From Zygnema cylindricum (taxonomy: Eukaryota > Streptophyta > Zygnematophyceae > Zygnematales > Zygnemataceae), in the NCBI GenBank assembly GCA_037447655.1, contig JBBHKE010002817.1, forward strand, positions 61,112 to 125,111: a stretch of DNA of 64,000 nucleotides. The letters run 5' to 3'. The notes beneath the pieces are model-generated. The model saw only the letters and a program-made list of their open reading frames with translations. It was not told the DNA's origin and did no database searches. The position numbers and the translations under genes were made by a program. Each line of letters begins with the position of its first letter. The first letter of the stretch is position 1. Below are positions 41,411 to 52,924 of the stretch, piece after piece.

Positions 41411-42830
41411 CCTAAACATTCATTGGCTACCTTTTTTATTCAGTTGTGGAATGAAAAAGACATCGAAAAAAGTGACTATTGATGTCTTACCTTCAACTAA
41501 GACTTTCAAATCCACAAATCCCACTAAGCTAGTGGTTAGTACTCTCACATCCCCATACTCTATCTCTACATCCCCATACACTATCTCTACAGTAGGGATC
41601 TTTCTCATTTTAGTAAACATTTGTTTCTCTCTACACATATGCATAGAGGCACCTCAATCAATAATCTAACCTTCTTCGTGAGCTTCTTTCAATCCACCAA
41701 AGGCACACTTCTGCTTCCGTGGAATTTTCGGCTCGGCTTTTATCTTCAACTCCTCGTTGAGGAGGAGTTCTCTATCATCCTCATCGGAATCCTCTCCCGT
41801 GACTTGTATGGTCACAAATGCCTTCTTCTTTCCTCCAGTTGATCCACCGATCTGCCCCTCTTCAAGTCTCAACTCAGTCAGTCTAGTGCACTTTGCCATG
41901 TAATTTCATGGCTTCTTACAAAAGTGATAAAGCCCCTTTGGAGGCTTAGATCCCCATCCATTAGATTTGTTTCCTTTCCCTCTTCCACCAAAGTTTGCAT
42001 AAGGTTTCTTGGAATCCTTATTCCTCCAATCAATTCCAGCAGCCAATGCTTGAACACTCTTGCCTCCTCTTCGAATCTATATTGTGTTTTCGCGAAATCA
42101 AACTCATCCCAACAACAGAATTCTAGATCCGTCGATTGTCAAGAAGATCTTGAACCCTGTTAAAGATGTTCTCATACTCATCCGACAGTTTTATGAGCAA
42201 AATATTCACCTTTTCTTTCTCAGTCTCAGGTTTTCCAACACACTCCAACTCCATAAACAATTCGGACAAATCATTAGAGAAGTCAAGCATCTTTCTTGCT
42301 TTGTAGGCATATGCTTGCAGCTTCAGATGAGCGAGTTGTTGTTGCTAAATTGTTCCACTCATGTTTATATTTACAATAGCCTCCCACAACTCGGTCGCCT
42401 TGTCCACATTTAGGTGTGGGGTAGCAATTGCTTGATTAAGGCGCCCAAGAATAAAATGAGTTACCACCGTGTTGTTGAAATCCCAAATTTCAATATCATT
42501 TGCCTATGATTTTGGAATAACTCCTACCGGCACAAATCCAGTAGCTATTGGTGTGAGCTTTTCCTTCTCCTTCTCTTTGCCTTTGTCCAACACGATGCTC
42601 TCTCTATCATCTTCTACCTCTTATGTATCCACAAATCCACTTGAGAATCTAGCTCCTCCAAACCCTAGTTGAATATCCAGATTCGCCGCACACGACCACT
42701 CAAGATGCCCTATAGACGCTTTTGAAAAAGTGCTCATTTCATCATGGTTTCCCAGTATATGAATCCCATTCAATTAAAAATGGGTACCCTAGAGGGTGGG
42801 CGCATAACTTGTAACTCTGTGACCTCCATT
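41411..42830 (-). pseudogene. Copia E gag-protease
   Basis: Fragments collinear with copia B gag: QKCAFGGLKEAHEEG, RLTELRLEEGQIGGS (41666-41899), and protease linker MRKIPTVEIVYGD with a small local duplication (GDVEIEYGDV). PR and integrase are joined as LNKKGSQ, shorter than in B: the region between is deleted. The knuckle cysteine region near 41900-41940 is broken. The start would be inside the LTR. Confidence 0.75.
42799..42809 (-). other. Copia E primer-binding site, mutated
   Basis: AAGTTATGCGCCC on the element strand beside the LTR end, differing at two positions from the intact initiator tRNA-Met arm complement GGTTATGGGCCC seen in A and B. Confidence 0.6.
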
Positions 42831-42988
42831 GACCCACAGAGTATCCACCTTATATGAAGCCTATAGGATAAAATTTGCCCTTTGACTTTCAGACCAAATA
42901 AAAGTTGTTGAAATAACTAGTTTTTCTGGAATTTTCTAGGTCTAAAATATTAGCGGAAACAGATAAGAAAAATGCAGGCAGCCTGCCT

Positions 42989-43050
42989 CCATCTCTTCTC
43001 TCTTGCCCCTATACTTGTTGTAGTCACTGAAGGAGAGAGAGAGTGATGGA
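42989..43050 (+). promoter_or_regulatory. Conserved LTR hairpin (F)
   Basis: CCATCTCTTCTCTCTT pairs with GGAGAGAGAGAGTGATGG around the loop ACTTGTTGTAGTCACTGA. Imperfect but long stem. Confidence 0.5.
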
Positions 43051-43113
43051 GCCATGGCTGCCTCAGCTCCATAGGCAGGACTAAAGAGTGACTTAAGTCA
43101 CTCTCAACAAAAG

Positions 43114-43190
43114 GTTGAGTCCGGCAAGACTCGAACCTCCGACCAGCAGAGCGCGGCGTAGCCGTTAGCTCTAACCAGTCTGTCGTAGAT
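43114..43190 (-). other. tRNA-like block in solo LTR F (antisense)
   Basis: Minus strand: GACTGGTTAGAGCTAACGGC (classic D-arm TGGTTAGAGC), GC-rich middle, then GGTCGGAGGTTCGAGTC with B-box GGTTCGAGTCT and TGCCGGACTCAAC. The closest of all blocks to a real tRNA. Confidence 0.55.
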
Positions 43191-43549
43191 GTCCGTTAGG
43201 ATATATAGGGTTTGATATTTATTTAAACTATTGTATGGTACTGAAACCGATTAACTAAACCATGAACGAAGGAACATGTAACTTGTTAAAGTTTAGTGCG
43301 GACGTTATTTCGCACAAAACAAATGAATCGGAAATTTGTTTCAACGGCCGACATTTAATGCCGAATTTAATCCGACAGCACACATCAACGCCGAGATCAC
43401 AGAATGGTCACTTTGGCTTTTATGGACCTGGCACGACCTGGCGCCACGTGGAGGGATAACATTTGGTCGCAGGAATTCTGGCGAACATACGGACGAGTTG
43501 AAGGGCGACACGCGTCCACTCAGAGGCCTTGTCGTACACAGGCTGTACG

Positions 43550-43700
43550 GAAAAGACATCGGCCGTAGTACCTTTTTGTACTTTACAGTCATATGATTGG
43601 TTCGTACTTTAGTAGATAGGGGTTATGAGAGGGGTTTCGGACTTTGGAAAATCTGGTAGGTAGTCACCTCTCTCTAAGAGAGCTTTGTATAAAATTGGCA
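43550..43700 (+). promoter_or_regulatory. LTR F promoter block
   Basis: GTAC cores at 43532-43607, ATTGG at 43596-43600, AGTAGATAGG, and TATA box GTATAAAA at about 43687, 90 bp downstream as in K. Confidence 0.6.
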
Positions 43701-44640
43701 TTTTAGGCGGCTCATAACTTATCGGTTGGTTGGCCGTTTTCAGTAATTCTTTTTGCTGCGGACTCAGGCTGCACAAAGATGTAGTCAAACTCTCAGTTTG
43801 CCTTCTTGGGAAGCAGTGGTTGTGGCTTGAAGTGGGTTAGTGAAAAACTATCTAGAGGCCACATGTATTCTGTAGTGCAATGGAGGACACATAATTTCAA
43901 AAGCCACCCGGTCGGATAAGTGTTCTGACCAAGTTCAGCCATGTAAAGGCCCGACTCCCCTAAGTTAGACGCAAAAAAAATCTATAAATTTGCTCCTCTG
44001 AGCAATAAGTTATGAGTGGCCAAAATAACCTATGTATACAAAAGGTCACCTGGAGAGAGGCGCCTCAAAAACACTAAATCCCTAAACCTCTACTGATAGA
44101 AATCTACTACTAAACCCTAAACCATTGAGAGGAATGTACAGTACAAGAAGGTAAAGTGGCGGGTGTACATTTTGTACAACCATTGTACGATATGGCCTTC
44201 TAGTTGACGCCTGTTAGCTTGGGAGCCATAGTTCCTCCTCCCGTCTTCTCTGGTGGCCAATGATATATTGCCACGTGGCATTGCATGACATTGTCCCCGA
44301 TAGCCACCAAAAGTTCATTGCGGGTTGGCGGCTGAAATGAGGACCGTCCGATCGCGGAAATTTATTGGGTCAGATCTTCGTCCGTGAATTTCAACCAATT
44401 TACATGTACAACTTCGTTCGTTCGTTCCTTTAAATAAATTAACCGTCGCGATACTGTTTAAATACTTATCACGCCACATATATGTAACAATTCTTCTACG
44501 ACTTGGTGGATAAGGCGAACGGCTACTAGACCGGTGGTCACTAAGTAGGACCAAGATCAAATCCTGGTCAAGTCACATATCTTTTTGTCAGAGGTCAGTC
44601 TGCTGTCTACCTCCTCAGCTGCCTGAAGGCAACCATGGCT

Positions 44641-44684
44641 GCCTAAGTCTCAGTGACTACAACAAGTATATAGACTTAGAGTGG
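44641..44684 (-). promoter_or_regulatory. Conserved LTR hairpin (E, 5' LTR)
   Basis: CTAAGTCT (44643-44650) pairs perfectly with AGACTTAG (44672-44679). The loop holds the complement of the shared core. Stem sequence differs from A, B, K and F. Confidence 0.55.
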
Positions 44685-44720
44685 CGGCTAAGGCAAGCAA
44701 TTAAGAAATAAATTTCAACA

Positions 44721-45330
44721 TACTGGAGGGATAATACTATAGAAGTTACGTCTTAAGAGTGAAATGCGTTTTAACTGAGGTAAGTTAAAAAAAAGAAGGG
44801 GGATGATGTAAAAATAATAAATGATCGAACTTGTTAACAAATGGGTTTTTAAAAGTTTTGAATTTAAAGTTATGGATTTAGTAGACGTCCGCAAAAGAAT
44901 CGCACGATTTGGAGTTGTATTTTAAAAGTTATAGCGATTGGGGTATTTAGGCGACATCGGGAGGTCAAAATAACGAATGAGTGTTTGTCGTAGCGGGTTA
45001 AGGGTCAAATTAGTAGCATAAATTCAGCCGTACGTTTGATAAAGTACTAATGAAATATTTAGAGCGTTGTTCAATAACGCGGTCTCAGTAAACGTCAAAA
45101 AATCGTTTACTAAAGCGAACCTTCTATGTTGAATATCATGGGCATACTGACTTGGATGCGATCCACTCGCACTTTGAGTCCCACTCGTACCATTTGGAAT
45201 ATTTGTCCGTGGAGGAGCAGGTGGAGCACTAGGGCCAAGAGGAGCACTAGGGCCGGCTGGAGCTGAGCCATAGTAAGACATATTAGTAGAAGCAAACCCA
45301 AAGATGAATGCCTATCAGACTAGATTAATA
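44721..45330. other. Non-TE stretch with a Pro/Ala/Ser-rich frame
   Basis: AT-rich sequence between copia E and solo LTR H1. Its only frame of note is on the minus strand at 45024-45281. Nothing else recognised. Confidence 0.5.
45024..45281 (-). CDS. Hypothetical Gly/Pro/Ala/Ser-rich peptide, possible 5' part of a gene
   Basis: 85 aa starting MSYYGSAPAGPSAPLGPSAP. The GPSAP units are coded by 18-bp repeats that resemble the minisatellite at 37891-38120 on the other side of copia E, on the same strand. The C-terminal half (YAHDIQHRRFALVNDFLTF, then TETALLNNALN) is not low complexity. I do not recognise a family. It could be a host gene end split by E, or chance. No intron signals were confirmed. 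Confidence 0.25.
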   Translation of the reverse strand: MSYYGSAPAGPSAPLGPSAPPAPPRTNIPNGTSGTQSASGSHPSQYAHDIQHRRFALVNDFLTFTETALLNNALNISLVLYQTYG

Positions 45331-46503
45331 TGTTGTTTCAAAAACTTAGTTTTGTGCGTACTACACACTTTGTGCGCACGCGATGTTGCGTGCGTAGTTT
45401 GTTAAATGAATTTACTGTGGAGGTTCGAATGGATTTGCGGATTGGGGGAGTGAACATACAAATATATTGTTTTGGGACAAACGAAAAAGAAATTGAGTGG
45501 CGCGGAAAATACGAAATGCGAAAGAGAAATGGACGGCGGATCGCGAAGTGATCCGACGTTAGATAATCGACGAAGTTAAAATGGTACGTCACACGTAAAA
45601 AGCATAATGCGACAAGCGGAATTTATGGAGAGGTACGCAGTTTAGGTACGGACACGATTTCGATCGTACGGTTCGATTTCGGCAAGTTGGTCGTGGTACA
45701 CGTGGAGGGCGAACGGCGTCCGCCGATATTTTTCAAGGAATCGCAATTTTGATGACGTGGTATCAAGTGAACCGTACGTATGTGATGTCGGTTCACTACG
45801 TGGTTTCGTCCACAAGTGACAAATCAAGTTGATATTCAGTACGCGGATTTTACAGAAGCGTCGATGTCAATATTTGGTTGAACATTGTTTTGTTTTTTTG
45901 TGAATCTATTATTAGTGTAGATTTACTCACTTTGACATTCCTTGATGTATTCGGGTATACCAGCATTAAAAGAGGTAGCTCGTAGATAGCGTATGGCTGG
46001 TATGCCTCCGTACATTCAGCAGTAAGCTCTTGTATATATATATAGGACTTAGTCATTTTAGGACTTAGGGAACTTTTCTGTACCAAAAAACTGTTTATGG
46101 TGTTTTTGGTAATTTTATCTGAGGATTACTCTCAGATCTGTTTGCATAATTATCTGAAATTCTGCATATGTGTTCCTCTTTATATTTTTAATATTGTCAA
46201 AGATTTGCAGGCATACTGTGTGCCTGGCCTGTGTTTTACTTCATTGTGAAGTTAGTCTGTTTTATCAAAGTTCTGGCAAACTGTTTTTCTACAACTTTGA
46301 CTAGATGATGTGATCACTCTGTTTATTATAATTGTTTGAAACTTTGTGAGGTTATTCCATAGCCTAGGTAATATCTGTTACTGTAGTTTTAGCTTGTTTT
46401 GTTATTTCTGTAAAATTCTGTGTTGATTCAAAGTAGGCTGTTTTTGGGTAGTTTGTGGTGCTTCCGAGGGTGAATCCATGGCTAGAAATGGCTATGGACA
46501 ACA
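45331..46503 (+). repeat. Solo LTR H1
   Basis: 1173 bp, TGTTGTTTC...GGACAACA, flanked exactly by TAATA (45326-45330 and 46504-46508). A TATA-rich box tatatatata lies near 46031-46042. Near the end, ATGGCTAGAAATGGC (46478-46492) would be the gag start of the intact element, again inside the LTR. No internal part remains. Confidence 0.9.
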
Positions 46504-47815
46504 TAATACTGTAAGAAATGTAACTACAAATGAAAAAGGTCTTTCAACCAGACAAACATATACCACAAGCAAATAAAAGACAATAGAACACAACACACCT
46601 TAAATTGCACTTAGTGCTCTCATTTCCTTAACTCTGTAGAATGTACATTCTGTATCAAACTTATTATTCCTAATTGAACTAAATACTCAAAAGATCTAGA
46701 AAATATCCAAAAAGTATGTAGAAGGTTCACCTGAAAATCTACTGACAAAATTCTAAGTACTTGGACCAAAATTGTCTAGTAACAATATCTACACTCTCAA
46801 AATCCGAAGATATATTTCACGTCTACATTCATAGGCGGCCGTAAACACTAATTTACTCAAAGATAACTACTCGAGTAGACATTAAAAATCCACACTAAAT
46901 ATAGCTAATATTGAATAGTTGGTGGTCCAAAATATTCTAAGTCCTAGACTCTAATTTCTAAGACTTAATAAAGATTACTTTTCAATACTCCCCTTAAACT
47001 TTAGAAGACTTACTCACTTAAACCACATGCTTTTCTGCAGTACTCCAATTTGGGAGCTGGAAAGGATTTTTTCAACATGTCCGCAACCATTTTCTCATCA
47101 GGCAAATAACAATGTTTGACACCCCTTGCAAATACTTTCTCTCGTACCAAATGTAGTCGAATGTTCATATGCTTACTTTTAAAATGGTGACTAGGGTTTG
47201 TACCACAAAAATGGCTGCTTGATTGTCACACCATATTATATGTGTCCCGTGTTGTGTAAAACCCAATTCTTGAAGAAATGCCTTTATCCAAAGCAGCTCT
47301 TTCAAGGCTGCGATCGCAGCCATGTATTCAGCTTCAATAGTAGATTGAGCCGTGACTTTTTGAAGTTTACTACTCCAACTACAAGTTCCACTTCCAATCT
47401 AAATGTCATACCCAGTTATAGACATCCTACTACGCACATCACCATAGCTAGCATTACTCCAAGTATTAATGCCAACCTTGTCCCCACCCAAACTACGCCA
47501 AAGATTTAAAGTCCCAACAAGATATCTTAGGACCCTTTTTGCTGCCTCCCAGTCTCTCCTTCGTGGATTTTGCAGACTTTTGCTCAATACACCACAGCTG
47601 CAGCTATGTCGGGCCAAGTACAATTCATAAAGTAAATGAGACTTCCTACTAATTGTCTGTAGGGTACTTGAGACATAATTTTTTTTCTTCTGTCGTGACT
47701 TCCCCATCTATCAACACTCCAAATTTATGCTCTATTCCTTTAAGTTTTTGCCTGAATTCCATAGGAGTTGAACAATCTTTAGCATCAGCCAAGCCAAATT
47801 TTTCCAACATGTTTC
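46504..47815 (-). mobile_element. Copia I fragment: 3' LTR and RNase H/RT end
   Basis: Right part of a minus-strand copia. An LTR-like stretch (to 46989, where TG has become TA: TATTGAAAAG) is followed by polypurine AGGGGAG. RNase H/RT text is readable in pieces: SLQNPRRRDWEAAKRVLRYLVG, WSNASYGDVRSRMS and, near 47750-47815, NMLEKF...CSTPMEFRQKLKG. It is cut at 47815 by another copia LTR (L). The left LTR end is not resolved. Confidence 0.7.
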
Positions 47816-48006
47816 TGCAATTCTGTGTCCCCCATTGGACTGCAAAATTCAGGAAGCCTGTAGATAGTTTTTGACTAACCCACTTTGAAGTAGAACTGGT
47901 GCTACCCTAGCAAGAAAATAGACAATCTGATTGCACCCCTGTGCAGTCTGGACTCCCTTGAGTCCCCAGCAAAAGGAATCATTGAAACGCCGAACTAGGC
48001 AATTAC
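47816..48006 (-). repeat. Copia L 3' LTR remnant
   Basis: On the minus strand it follows the last 190 bp of LTR F (GAAGTGGGTTAGT, AAAACTATCTA, GGGGACACAGAATTGCA). The rest of the LTR and the end of RNase H are deleted at 48006. Confidence 0.7.
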
Positions 48007-48641
48007 TTATGAAGTGGGAATTGCAGCTTGATTATCACAAAACACTTCATGTACTCCCTTCTTCATATAACCCAATTCTTGCAATAAAGACTTGACCCAC
48101 ATCAGCTCTTTCGCAGCAAAACAGGAGGCCATATAATCAGCCTCCATAGTGGATTGAGCAACCACCTTTTGTTGCTTGCTACTCCAACAACAAACACCTT
48201 CCCCCACATATAATACATACCCAGAAGTGCATCTTCTCATAGGTGCATCCCCATAACTGGCATCACTCGAAGTAGTGATGTGAATGTGCTCCCACCCCAA
48301 ATGCAACCAGAAATCTTTGGTTCCCACCAAGTATCTCATGACGCTCTTGGCTGCCTCCCAGTCTCTCTTCCTAGGATCATTGAGACTCCTACTGAGGACT
48401 CCAACTGCTGCTGCCATGTCCGGTCTAGTACAATTCATAAAGTAAATCAAGCTTCCTACAACCTGTCTGTAAGGAATAGACTTCATAAACTGTCCCTCTT
48501 CCGGACTCATCTGATCATCTAGTATTATCACTCCTCCTTCTGCACTCCCATCACTTACTTTCTTCAAGTCCATGGGAGTGGTACAACTGTTTGCCTTATC
48601 TACCTGAAATTTCTCAAGCATATTTTCGATAGTTTCCTTCT
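48007..48641 (-). pseudogene. Copia L RT end and RNase H
   Basis: 204 aa open, very close to copia B: MLEKFQVDKANSCTTPMDLK, IPYRQVVGSLIYFMNCTRPD, WSSKQQKVVAQSTMEADYMA, ELMWVKSLLQELGY, DNQAAI. RNase H lacks its C-terminus. On the right it is cut by LTR H2 at 48642. The frame is well preserved for so small a piece, so the deletion may be recent. Confidence 0.88.
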
Positions 48642-49750
48642 TGTTGTCTTGAAAACTCAGTTTCGTGCGTACGCTACAATTCGTGCGTAATTGCTAATTG
48701 GATTTAATATGGAGGATTGAATTGATCCAGGATTGGGGGAGCGAACGTACGGATATAACTAAAGTGACGTAAGGGACTCTTTGAGTGGGGTGACAAAGAA
48801 TTGACAAATGGACGGCGGATCGCGAAGCAATCCGATGTGGAATAAACGAAATGTTGAAATAGGCACCGCTGGTACGGCGCAGTTGCGACACAGACAGGAC
48901 AACGCAGCTGCGTTATTTTGGATGAATATGCGCCGCCGGTACGGAGCAGCTGCGACGCAGACAAGTCAACGCAACTGCGGTTACCTTGATATGATCCGTA
49001 CGGATAAAGCAGCTGACGCAGCTGCGGATAATATAAATAGTATAGATTGTGAGTAATGATATTTGCTTAGTGGTTACTTAGTGGGAGCTTGGTTTTTGAC
49101 GTACAAAGATTGTGGAGATGTTTGTGTAAATATTATGTACAACATAGGTTTGTCTTTTTGCTAATTAGTTTATTAGTGTAGATTTGTGCAGTCTGACATA
49201 CCTGGAACTATTCGGGTATGCTTACAATAGTTTAGGTAGATAGTAGATACCGTACGGCTGGTAAGCCTCCGTACATTCAGTAGTGAACTCTTTGAGTATA
49301 ACTTGTAGGACTTATAATATTTTGAGTATCACAGTCAAGTTCATCAAAGCAATGGAAGCCTGTTTTCTGCATCTTTGACCTGTTGGTGTGATCACCCTGT
49401 TTGGTGTTTTCATGTGAAACTGTGTGAAGTTATTCTATGATATAAAATCTATATGCAGTTTCATTCTATTCTGTTAACTCTGTGAGATTCTGTGAGAAGT
49501 GAAAGTGGTTAGTTTGTAAAGTTGTCAGCTGTTTTTGGGAAACTCTGGAGCTTATATCTTCCAAATTCCTTTGTGGATTTGGCTGTAACTTTGGGAGTTT
49601 ATAGTGTCTATAGTATACTGCCTATCGGTGCAGTTTAAGGTGACTTTGTTTATTGTGGAGGAATCTGTGCTGTCGCAAACACAACTGCTTGAAGGCTAGT
49701 CTGTGGTGCTTCCGAGAGTAATCCATAGCTGAAAAAGGCTATGGACAACA
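48642..49750 (+). repeat. H2 5' LTR
   Basis: 1109 bp, related to solo LTR H1 (shared TTCGTGCGTAC start, GATCGCGAAG, and CTTCCGAGAG...GGCTATGGACAACA end). Contains many GCAGCTGCG-type repeats (48880-49035). The gag ATG present in H1 is ATA here (CCATAGCTG). Confidence 0.85.
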
Positions 49751-50152
49751 GGTTATGAGCCCACACCCATGGCTACCCACATTTAATGGATCAAAATATC
49801 ACTACAGGAAGGATGCACTCGAGAGCTAATTCGAAATGATGGAGCTAATGGATGCTGTGGACGGTACCTTGGCAAAATCATCAAATGGATGGAAAAGGAA
49901 AAATCATGAGTGTCTAAGGGTTATCAAGAGCTTCCGAGAGTAATTCATAGCTGAAAAAGGCTATGGACAACAGGTTATGAGCCCACACCCATGGCTACCC
50001 ATATTTAATGGATCAAAATATCACTACAAGAAGGATGCACTCGAGAGCTACTTCGAAATGATGGAGCTAATGGATGTTATGGACGGTACCTTGGCAAAAT
50101 CATCAAATGGATGGAAAAGGAAAAATCATGAGTGTCTAAGGGTTATCAAGAA
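49709..50152 (+). repeat. 222-bp tandem duplication across LTR end, primer site and gag start
   Basis: Unit 49709-49930 is repeated at 49931-50152 with few changes. It duplicates the primer site GGTTATGAGCCC (49751-49762 and 49973-49984). 222 is a multiple of three, so the frame is kept, but the first copy has a stop (GAGAGCTAATTCG). Confidence 0.92.
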
Positions 50153-50697
50153 CTCCTTGACTGAGGATTTGGTAATGTCATACCTAAGTTTTAAAAGGGC
50201 GTCTGAATTATGGAAGTGCTTAGAATGTATGTATGCAAAGACATCTTTATATCATTGGCTTAGCAGTGTTACCAAAATAGTTGAACACAAGTATGTAAGA
50301 GGTAGTATGGAGAAACACTGTATTGACTTACAAGTATTATTTGCAGAAAATAATTTGGCAGGAGGAAAATTCACAGATGCTCCAACAAGCTATATTGTTA
50401 ATGAGAAGTCTACCTAAAGAATATAACAGTGCATTAGATCGATTTACTTTAATTGCTAAAAGGGATTGGAGCTTCACTGCAGCAAGACGTGTTGTTTTAG
50501 ATGAAGAGGCTAATAGAAAGGTTTTATCAAGAAAAATGAATATAAAGGAATCTAAGTCTCAGTTTCAGAAAATTAAAAAGAATAGCGAGTTCGGAGATCG
50601 GCCAAAGAATTGTTTTTATTGTAATGATTTGGGACATACCTTCAGGGAATGTCCGTCATATAAAAGTGCATGTGTTACGGGGAATTTCAGAGATTGA
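49977..50697 (+). pseudogene. H2 gag
   Basis: Copia-type gag: MSPHPWLPIFNGSKYHYKKD, capsid-like helices (ASELWKCLECMYAKTSLY), then after a frameshift near 50390 the text LLMRSLPKEYNSALDRF and a zinc knuckle CFYCNDLGHTFREC. The natural start is probably upstream in the LTR. Confidence 0.8.
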
Positions 50698-50748
50698 TGG
50701 GACAACAACCTAGTTCGACCCTCAACAAGAAGAGAATCAAGTGCCTTC

Positions 50749-51711
50749 GTGAATGAGAGACAAGACTCGACCAATGACAACAGGTATAAACCGTGTGTTG
50801 AGGAATTTATTTACTTACCGACCTTCTATGTTGTTCGGAATGAGGTGAAAGAGGTGACAGAAAAGGATTCGATTGCTTTCAATATTTCTTATGACATATT
50901 GGTGAGTGACACAAACTTACTAAAGGAAGAGGCAACTAGAATAGGAGGAGTTGAAGGATTTAAAGAGCAACCAGAAGTGGAAGTGGAAGGAACTAAAAAT
51001 AGTGTGGTCATCGAAGATAGTGTGGAGAAAGAAGAGAGTGAAAAAGATTCGGTTGTTGTGACTCTTTCTTGTGATAGATTCGTGTGTGTAAATGTCTTAC
51101 GAGGGGACGAGATGCTTGAAGAAAAAATAGTTAGAGAAGGAAACTTCAAAGTGGCAGCATAATATTCCTTAGATATGGAGAAAACAGAACTAGAAACAAA
51201 ACTTAGAGTAAGGGAGGAAGATGATGAGAGAGAAAATGGTGAATTCACGCAAGATGGGGAATTTACATCGGAGGTGGAAAATAATGTGGTTTTAAAAGTT
51301 AATGAATTCAGCGAAGGATCAAGAGAGATTGTTAAGAAAATGAGGTTAAGAAAAGAAGGTCATAAAATTAGAGAAATTTGGATATTAAAAAAGAATATTA
51401 GGAAGGAGAAAAAGCAACTAAATGAAAGGGGGATCAGACTGAATATATTGAGAATGCGTACGCTTAAGGGAAGTGGAAGATCTATGGAGAAAGACCAAAA
51501 ATAAGTGAGAAAAACCACACTTTATAGAGGTAATGGGAAGGCAAACTGTGGAAACACTACAAAGTCCAAAATTAGATTAGGAAGACATAAGAAAATAGAG
51601 AGAAGATGCAATATTCAAAGGATCGAGGGCAGAAGAAAACATTCTCAGAAAGTGATTAAGAAAAGAGAGCGGGAGAAACGAATTTCTGAAGGACATTTTT
51701 GGAGAACGTGA
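50749..51711 (+). CDS. H2 acidic/basic low-complexity ORFs in place of pol
   Basis: Three consecutive plus-strand frames (50749-51162, 51175-51504, 51505-51711) rich in Glu, Lys, Val and Arg. No protease, integrase or RT motif. They may be a filler or accessory coding region of a non-autonomous element, or a purine-rich stretch that is open by composition. Expression is unproven. Confidence 0.3.
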
Positions 51712-52433
51712 ATTTAGAGAAATCTTAATTTTGGAAAAACTTATATTACAAGCATGTCTTATAAAGACAAGCTCCTTTTGATATTTAATATTTTTGGTAG
51801 GATTTTAGATTTGGTATTATTCCTTGTTGAGTTAGTTGAAAAGACAAAAAAAAAACAAAAGATGTTATTTATGTATTTTTTGTAAACAAAGGAGGTAGCA
51901 GAAGCAATGGGTTGTTCAGATAAGAAAATTTTGGGAGACATGGCAAAACGCAGCGAAAGTATTGGTGAATCATCGGAAGCAGTTCACGTCCCGATGCAGC
52001 AACGCAACATAGCAGCGCAGCGGAAGGCGTGGAAGTATCTAACGGGGGAGAATGTGCAGCAATTGTTTGATATATTTTCGGCAAATGTGTGATGATAGAT
52101 TTTCGGCAAATTTGATAACATGGCCAGGTGACGAATACTATTGGAAATTCGGATTTTCTAGAGTGGTGTTATATCGTTAGTGAAAGTGACAGTTTTGCAT
52201 TTATGAGCTGTTACAGGACAAATTTTGCAAGGTGGTGGTTTTCAGCAAGGCGAATGGAAAATGGCGACGTCAGCAAAACAGTGGTGATGTATTATTTTGG
52301 CTGAAATTTTTGAATTATTAGTAGTGGAGGTTGATAGAGAATTTTTAATCTCTAAATATTTTTACATTCCTCAGTTTGTCTGTATCTCCATTAGAATATA
52401 AATATCCGCATGGCATACTGAGTCTAAAGCTTT
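51712..52433 (+). other. H2 3' internal region, no gene recognised
   Basis: Short frames only; a small plus-strand frame at 51907-52092 has no recognised family. Ends in gagtctaaagctttgggggag, resembling the 3' end of copia D. Confidence 0.4.
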
Positions 52434-52440
52434 GGGGGAG

Positions 52441-52845
52441 TGTTGAAATTGAAAGCTTTAGTTCTCAATAGATGAGGCTATGAGGAGGAAATTAAGGGAT
52501 TTATGTTATTTTATATATGTTTGATATGCACTGTTTATGCATTTGTCCTAGGGTTTGCTTATGTTGATTATTCCATCAAACCTTAGATGTTGTCCTAAGG
52601 TCTGTTTATGTTGATTTTTCCATCAAACCTTAGTTGATGTATGTTAAATGGAGGATGCATTTCAAATGATTGTTCGTCGACCTAGTTTTGCTTAGCTTCT
52701 TGCATGATAGTTTGGGTCGCTTCTGCGGTCTATTTTAGACCAAAGAACAACAGCTATAGCGCTGCGGTGCGGTAACATCGCCGCTGCGTTTCTTTGTCGC
52801 GTCCCCAATATTATTGCGATGGTTGCGACACTGCGATTTGTTCCT
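52441..52845 (+). repeat. LTR-like sequence after the H2 polypurine tract
   Basis: Starts TGTTGAAATTGAAAGCTTTAG. The first 55 bp resemble the D LTR start; the rest does not match D, H1 or H2. It contains a 47-bp tandem duplication (52544-52637) and a GCTGCGG-rich end. Its right end is unclear. Confidence 0.5.
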
Positions 52846-52924
52846 TTATTGCGGCCGCTGCGATTGCCCCTCTGGTGAAACCGGCTTTCCGGCTTTCCTC
52901 ACTCTGCTGAAACCGGCGCAGCAA

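Larger units (their letters stand above)
42906..43899 (+). repeat. Solo copia LTR F
   Basis: 994-bp LTR, TGTTGAAATAAC...ATAATTTCA, with no internal region. Flanks aaagt (42901-42905) and aaagc (43900-43904) match at four of five bases, fitting an old target duplication. It was produced by LTR-LTR recombination after insertion into the E LTR. Confidence 0.85.
38123..44720 (-). mobile_element. Copia E, full length but decayed
   Basis: Minus-strand copia element with LTRs at 38123-39090 and 42810-44720. The latter is interrupted by solo LTR F (42906-43899). The flanks gactt (38118-38122) and tactg (44721-44725) match at only three of five bases, so the duplication is lost or absent. Pol has many stops and internal deletions. 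Confidence 0.85.
42810..44720 (-). repeat. Copia E 5' LTR, interrupted by solo LTR F
   Basis: Two pieces, 42810-42905 and 43900-44720, matching the 3' LTR when joined. Ends TGTTGAAATTTATTTC on the element strand. Contains a G-box CCACGTGG (44273-44280), a tRNA-like block (44500-44580) and the hairpin (44641-44684). Confidence 0.8.
48642..52440 (+). mobile_element. Copia H2: 5' LTR, gag, acidic ORFs
   Basis: Plus-strand element with LTR at 48642-49750, primer site, gag, and then about 1 kb of Glu/Lys-rich frames instead of pol, up to a polypurine GGGGGAG at 52434-52440. No protease, integrase or RT is seen, so it is non-autonomous. The LTR after 52441 does not match the 5' LTR, so the element may be a recombinant. 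Confidence 0.7.

Noticed and set aside
50889-51248. 119-aa Ser-rich minus-strand frame
   Set aside because: Mirror of the Glu/Lys-rich plus-strand frames of H2.
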